A stretch of DNA of 64,000 nt from NCBI RefSeq assembly GCF_007997385.1, contig NZ_VOSC01000019.1, positions 327,864-391,863 on the forward strand, written 5' to 3'. Source of the DNA: Seonamhaeicola algicola (GTDB lineage Bacteria; Bacteroidota; Bacteroidia; Flavobacteriales; Flavobacteriaceae). The notes beneath the pieces are model-generated. The model did no database searches and was not told where the DNA came from. It worked only from the letters and a program-made list of their open reading frames with translations. Positions within the stretch are counted from its first letter, which is position 1; each line of letters opens with the position of its first letter. Shown piece after piece: positions 61,556-64,000 of the stretch. Made by a program: the position numbers and the translations under genes.

Positions 61556-61979
61556 AATATTAATTGGCTTATTATTAACAACTTGTGTTTCATTCAGTCA
61601 AACCAATATAACTTGGAATGATTTGGCAAAAGTTACATTTGAAGAGAAATTTTTACCTGCTTATGATGAAGCTTTTTTAGTACCAACGTTTTCAAACACT
61701 TTAAAAGCTTTAGAAGGAAAATATGTTACCATTAAGGGATATTTTTTAAATATTGCTCCAGAAGAAAAAATATATATACTTTCAAAAGGCCCTATGTCTT
61801 CTTGCTTTTTTTGCGGTGTTGGTGGCCCAGAAACAGCAGTAGAATTAGAATTTGATAATACGCAAAACTTCAAAACCGATAATATTGTTTTAGTTACCGG
61901 CAAGTTAAAATTAAATGCCGTTGATGTAGATCATTTTAATTATATATTAACAGATTGCACTTTAAAATTAACACAGTAG
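61545..61979 (+). CDS. Small exported protein, DUF3299-like
   Basis: A 144-residue protein with a signal peptide (about residues 1-19, ending SFSQ). The mature part has the pattern of DUF3299: LKALEGKYVTIKGYFLNIAP, a Cys pair in SSCFFCGVGGPETAVELEFD (about residues 84-103), and VTGKLKLNAVDVDHFNYIL. Proteins of this type accompany MacB-like ABC genes in Zur-regulated clusters. It probably works with the ABC pair in the periplasm. The partner DUF2796 zinc-binding protein found in those clusters is absent here, perhaps replaced by the His-rich loop of the permease. Confidence 0.8.
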   Translation: MKNKILIGLLLTTCVSFSQTNITWNDLAKVTFEEKFLPAYDEAFLVPTFSNTLKALEGKYVTIKGYFLNIAPEEKIYILSKGPMSSCFFCGVGGPETAVELEFDNTQNFKTDNIVLVTGKLKLNAVDVDHFNYILTDCTLKLTQ

Positions 61980-61986
61980 GTTATAC

Positions 61987-62481
61987 TTAAATAATAGTTT
62001 TTACCATTTCATAATCATCCATAACAAAGCCATTTCCAATATCTGCAACCACAGATCTTTTGTTTATAAAACCTAATGCTTCATAAGCTTTTATTGAATT
62101 TTCATTATCAACATTAACCGTTAATCTTATTGCTTTTAGGTTGAATTTTTTAGCTTTATCTTCAATAAAATTCATGGCTGTTTTTCCTATTTTTTTTCCT
62201 CTACAGCTACTCAAAACATAAATTTTACTTAAAAATAATATTGTATCTTCTTTTTTTATTGAAATATATCCAACAGGCTTTTTATTGTATTCAAGTAAAT
62301 AATACATATAATGATTGGTTACCTGTGATTTTATTGCCGCAGCAGATTGAAATTTTTCAAGCATATAATCAACCTGTGCCAACCCAATTATTGGTATGTA
62401 ATGCTCGCGCCAAATTGTATCGGCCAATGTAGCTATGGTTTCAAAATCCTGGTTTGTTTTTGCAATAGAAATAGTTATCAT
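61987..62481 (-). CDS. GNAT-family N-acetyltransferase
   Basis: A 164-residue acyl-CoA-dependent transferase. The acetyl-CoA motif is IYVLSSCRGKKIGKTAMNFI (about residues 91-110, with the RGKKIG core), followed by LRLTVNVDNENSIKAYEALGF (about 117-137). Acceptor not predictable. Its stop codon lies seven bases from that of the DUF3299-like gene, convergent. It is followed, on the minus strand, by nothing in the window; the hemolysin-III-like gene upstream is three bases away. Confidence 0.86.
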   Translation of the reverse strand: MITISIAKTNQDFETIATLADTIWREHYIPIIGLAQVDYMLEKFQSAAAIKSQVTNHYMYYLLEYNKKPVGYISIKKEDTILFLSKIYVLSSCRGKKIGKTAMNFIEDKAKKFNLKAIRLTVNVDNENSIKAYEALGFINKRSVVADIGNGFVMDDYEMVKTII

Positions 62482-62484
62482 GTT

Positions 62485-63111
62485 TTAAATAATGTAAAAG
62501 AAAATCATAAAAAAATGGCAAATAGCGCCAACCAAAACAAAGAAATGCCAAATTACATGATTAAAAGGTATTTTTTCAATAGCATAAAAAACAATACCAC
62601 CCGTATATGCTAAACCTCCTGCAAAAAGTAATAAAATGGCATTATAATTAACAGTACTTGATAGCGCTGTGAAATCAAATACAATTAACCAGCCCATTAC
62701 AAGGTATAACAGGGTTGAAAATGCCCCAAATTTTCCTGTGAAAAATAATTTTAAAACCACACCGAAAGCGGCTATAGCCCAAACTAAATAAAAAAGCAAC
62801 CACCCTTTACTATTTGCTAAAGAAATAAGACAAACTGGTGTGTAAGTGCCTGCTATTAAAAGGTAAATACTTATATGATCTAAAATTCTAAAATAGTGTT
62901 TATTTTGTTCATTTTTTACAGCATGATATAAGGTTGAAGCTGTAAACAACACTATTATTGAAACTCCATAAATAATTACACTAAAAAGGCTATTTGGTGT
63001 TTTTTTGGTATCAAATACTATAAGTAGTGTTAATGCTAAAATGCCAAAAACAGCACCAATACCATGCGAAAATGCGTTAAGTTTTTCTTCAAAAGCAGTT
63101 TGTTTACGCAT
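62485..63111 (-). CDS. Hemolysin III / PAQR-family membrane protein
   Basis: A 208-residue protein with seven hydrophobic segments and the PAQR pattern: EEKLNAFSHGIGAVFGILAL (about residues 8-27), FTASTLYHAVKNEQNKHYFR, LDHISIYLLIAGTYTPV and a C-terminal NHVIWHFFVLVGAICHF. The conserved Ser, Asp and three His residues that bind metal are in place. Despite the name, most bacterial members are not toxins; the fold is a zinc-dependent hydrolase. It lies between the DUF4294 and GNAT genes in one compact minus-strand unit. Confidence 0.9.
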   Translation of the reverse strand: MRKQTAFEEKLNAFSHGIGAVFGILALTLLIVFDTKKTPNSLFSVIIYGVSIIVLFTASTLYHAVKNEQNKHYFRILDHISIYLLIAGTYTPVCLISLANSKGWLLFYLVWAIAAFGVVLKLFFTGKFGAFSTLLYLVMGWLIVFDFTALSSTVNYNAILLLFAGGLAYTGGIVFYAIEKIPFNHVIWHFFVLVGAICHFFMIFFYII

Positions 63112-63783
63112 TTATTTGTTGTTTTTCCATTTATTGGTTAATTCATAAAAATCGAATTCAACTGCCGATTTTTGTGCCTCTAAGCGTCCGTTTTGAAAAT
63201 TTCGTTGTAAAATATCTTCAATTAAATAATCTTCTTCAACATTAATGGGGTCAAACTCTTTTTTTAAAGAAATATTAAACATACTTGCTGTTGTATTATA
63301 CCAAAATGCCCGCCAACCGCTACGCAATTCTTTCACTAAATTAAATGCCGTTTCGCCTGTTTGCCTGTGTATCAGTTTAACTAAAATTTGCCCTTCGGTA
63401 CGCGACATTTTTTTTAATTCATCTGAAAATTCACCTTCAATATATTTTTGAATACGTTTGGTATATCGTTTTTTTTCACGCTTGCGCTTTAATCCTTCTA
63501 ATCGTTTATTCATAGAATCTAAACGTACGGCGGCAAGTTTTGCGTATGGATAAACTTTTAAGGTTTTTCGGCGTAAAATTAAATACCTAATACGGGCTTC
63601 TCTACTATCAAATTTTAATTTATGTAAAAGTTTAACTTCCTCTAAACCAATGCTAGTTCTAGGCACAGAGTCGCCTTCAATAATTAAATACTCAACCGTA
63701 TCAGTAGTATCACTAACCACTTCTGTTGTTTGGGCAGCAATTATTATAGGAAAGAATAAAAGAAAAACTTTAAAAATTCGCAT
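63112..63783 (-). CDS. DUF4294 protein, exported
   Basis: A 223-residue protein with a short signal sequence (about residues 1-17, FKVFLLFFPIIIAAQ) and the Bacteroidota-specific DUF4294 domain (about 45-200), seen in VKLLHKLKFDSREARIRYLI, VYPYAKLAAVRLDSMNKRL and LIHRQTGETAFNLVKELRSG. Very basic central region (KRKREKKRYTKRIQKYI). Function unknown; the DUF is often next to M42 peptidase genes in this phylum, as here. First gene of the minus-strand unit, with -7 element TAATTTTG at 63810-63817. Confidence 0.86.
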   Translation of the reverse strand: MRIFKVFLLFFPIIIAAQTTEVVSDTTDTVEYLIIEGDSVPRTSIGLEEVKLLHKLKFDSREARIRYLILRRKTLKVYPYAKLAAVRLDSMNKRLEGLKRKREKKRYTKRIQKYIEGEFSDELKKMSRTEGQILVKLIHRQTGETAFNLVKELRSGWRAFWYNTTASMFNISLKKEFDPINVEEDYLIEDILQRNFQNGRLEAQKSAVEFDFYELTNKWKNNK

Positions 63784-63809
63784 GAATTAAAATTGAGGCT
63801 TCATAAATT

Positions 63810-63817
63810 CAAAATTA
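63810..63817 (-). promoter_or_regulatory. -7 element of the DUF4294 unit
   Basis: TAATTTTG on the minus strand is an exact TAnnTTTG match, 26 bases before the start codon at 63783. Confidence 0.45.
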
Positions 63818-63918
63818 CTAATTTACACTTAGTATAACGTTTTTTTAAGCCTGTTATTTTTTTTACAATTAAATGTAGCTTTATATTAAATTAGTATTTT
63901 AGTGCAAAACTTTAATTT

Positions 63919-64000
63919 ATGGCAAAAAAGAGCATTCTTAATAAAAAATCTATAGAATTTTTAGAAAAATATTTAAACAATGCCGCCCCTACAGGTTATG
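63919..64000 (+). CDS. Probable M42-family aminopeptidase, 5' part only
   Basis: Only the first 27 codons are inside the window: MAKKSILNKKSIEFLEKYLN and then NAAPTGY. This start, with the segment LNNA(S/A)PTGY/F, is the one of M42-family metallo-aminopeptidases of Bacteroidota. It is divergent from DUF4294, a usual neighbour. The assignment rests on a short stretch. Confidence 0.6.
   Translation, partial: MAKKSILNKKSIEFLEKYLNNAAPTGY

Noticed and set aside
62485-63111. Hemolysin, hence a virulence factor
   Set aside because: The family name is historical. The sequence is a seven-helix PAQR protein with conserved metal ligands, widespread in non-pathogens.

Overview
The window is about 64 kb of low-GC chromosome from a member of the Flavobacteriaceae (Bacteroidota), most likely marine. 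This rests on the AT-rich base composition, on promoters of the Bacteroidota type (-7 element TAnnTTTG), on A-rich rather than Shine-Dalgarno-rich start regions, on a type IX secretion (T9SS) C-terminal sorting domain, on a TonB-linked receptor with a CarboxypepD_reg-like N-terminus, and on many Bacteroidota-specific families (DUF4294, DUF6048, DUF6452 and others). Most of it is ordinary core chromosome; I see no prophage, IS element, CRISPR array or conjugative module.

Layout. (1) 1-9850: an L-fucose locus on the minus strand (GH29 alpha-L-fucosidase, double-domain mutarotase, FucP symporter, Zn-dependent dehydrogenase, aldo/keto reductase, SDR, enolase-superfamily dehydratase, and a MaoC protein cut by the window edge), with a divergent AraC regulator and a ThuA protein. 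The enzyme set points to oxidative, non-phosphorylated fucose breakdown. (2) 9960-10240: a tRNA-Ser/tRNA-Pro operon with its own promoter and terminator. (3) 10281-31400: housekeeping genes: pgpH, thiolase, NlpC/P60 hydrolase, TPR protein, gyrA, clpC, an Lrp regulator divergent from metE, UMF1 transporter, M48 protease, msrB, a DinB-like gene broken by a stop codon, ndh, lpd and aroQ. (4) 31423-35600: OMP, xerD, heptamer repeats, rny, a 6S RNA gene not covered by any protein gene, zapA and a coiled-coil partner. (5) 35700-47100: envelope genes (M23 peptidase, TonB-type receptor, T9SS cargo, lipoproteins), a cysteine desulfurase and an Smr protein. (6) 47100-53430: rocD with a structured leader, rlmD, a DUF6452/DUF6048 pair, a second broken gene and a THUMP methyltransferase. 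(7) 53746-61979: a metal island. (8) 61987-64000: GNAT, hemolysin-III-like and DUF4294 genes and the start of an M42 peptidase.

The most interesting part is the metal island at 54522-61979. A ZIP transporter is followed by a tight operon, MerC-like protein / zinc-type FolE / COG0523 GTPase / Mog / second COG0523 GTPase, and then by an ABC ATPase / His-rich permease / small exported protein set like the Zur-regulated PA4064-4066 and zrg systems. The operon promoter carries a perfect 9-3-9 palindrome and a second, imperfect copy that overlaps the -7 element. That is what a zinc-responsive Fur-family repressor (Zur) site should look like. The inference is a zinc-limitation regulon that also rescues zinc-dependent folate synthesis; the role of Mog in it is unexplained.

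Other points worth attention are the candidate RNA leader of rocD with two mutually exclusive hairpins, two genes interrupted by single in-frame stops, an unannotated 49-residue membrane protein, and a GC-rich palindromic element at 27795-27862.
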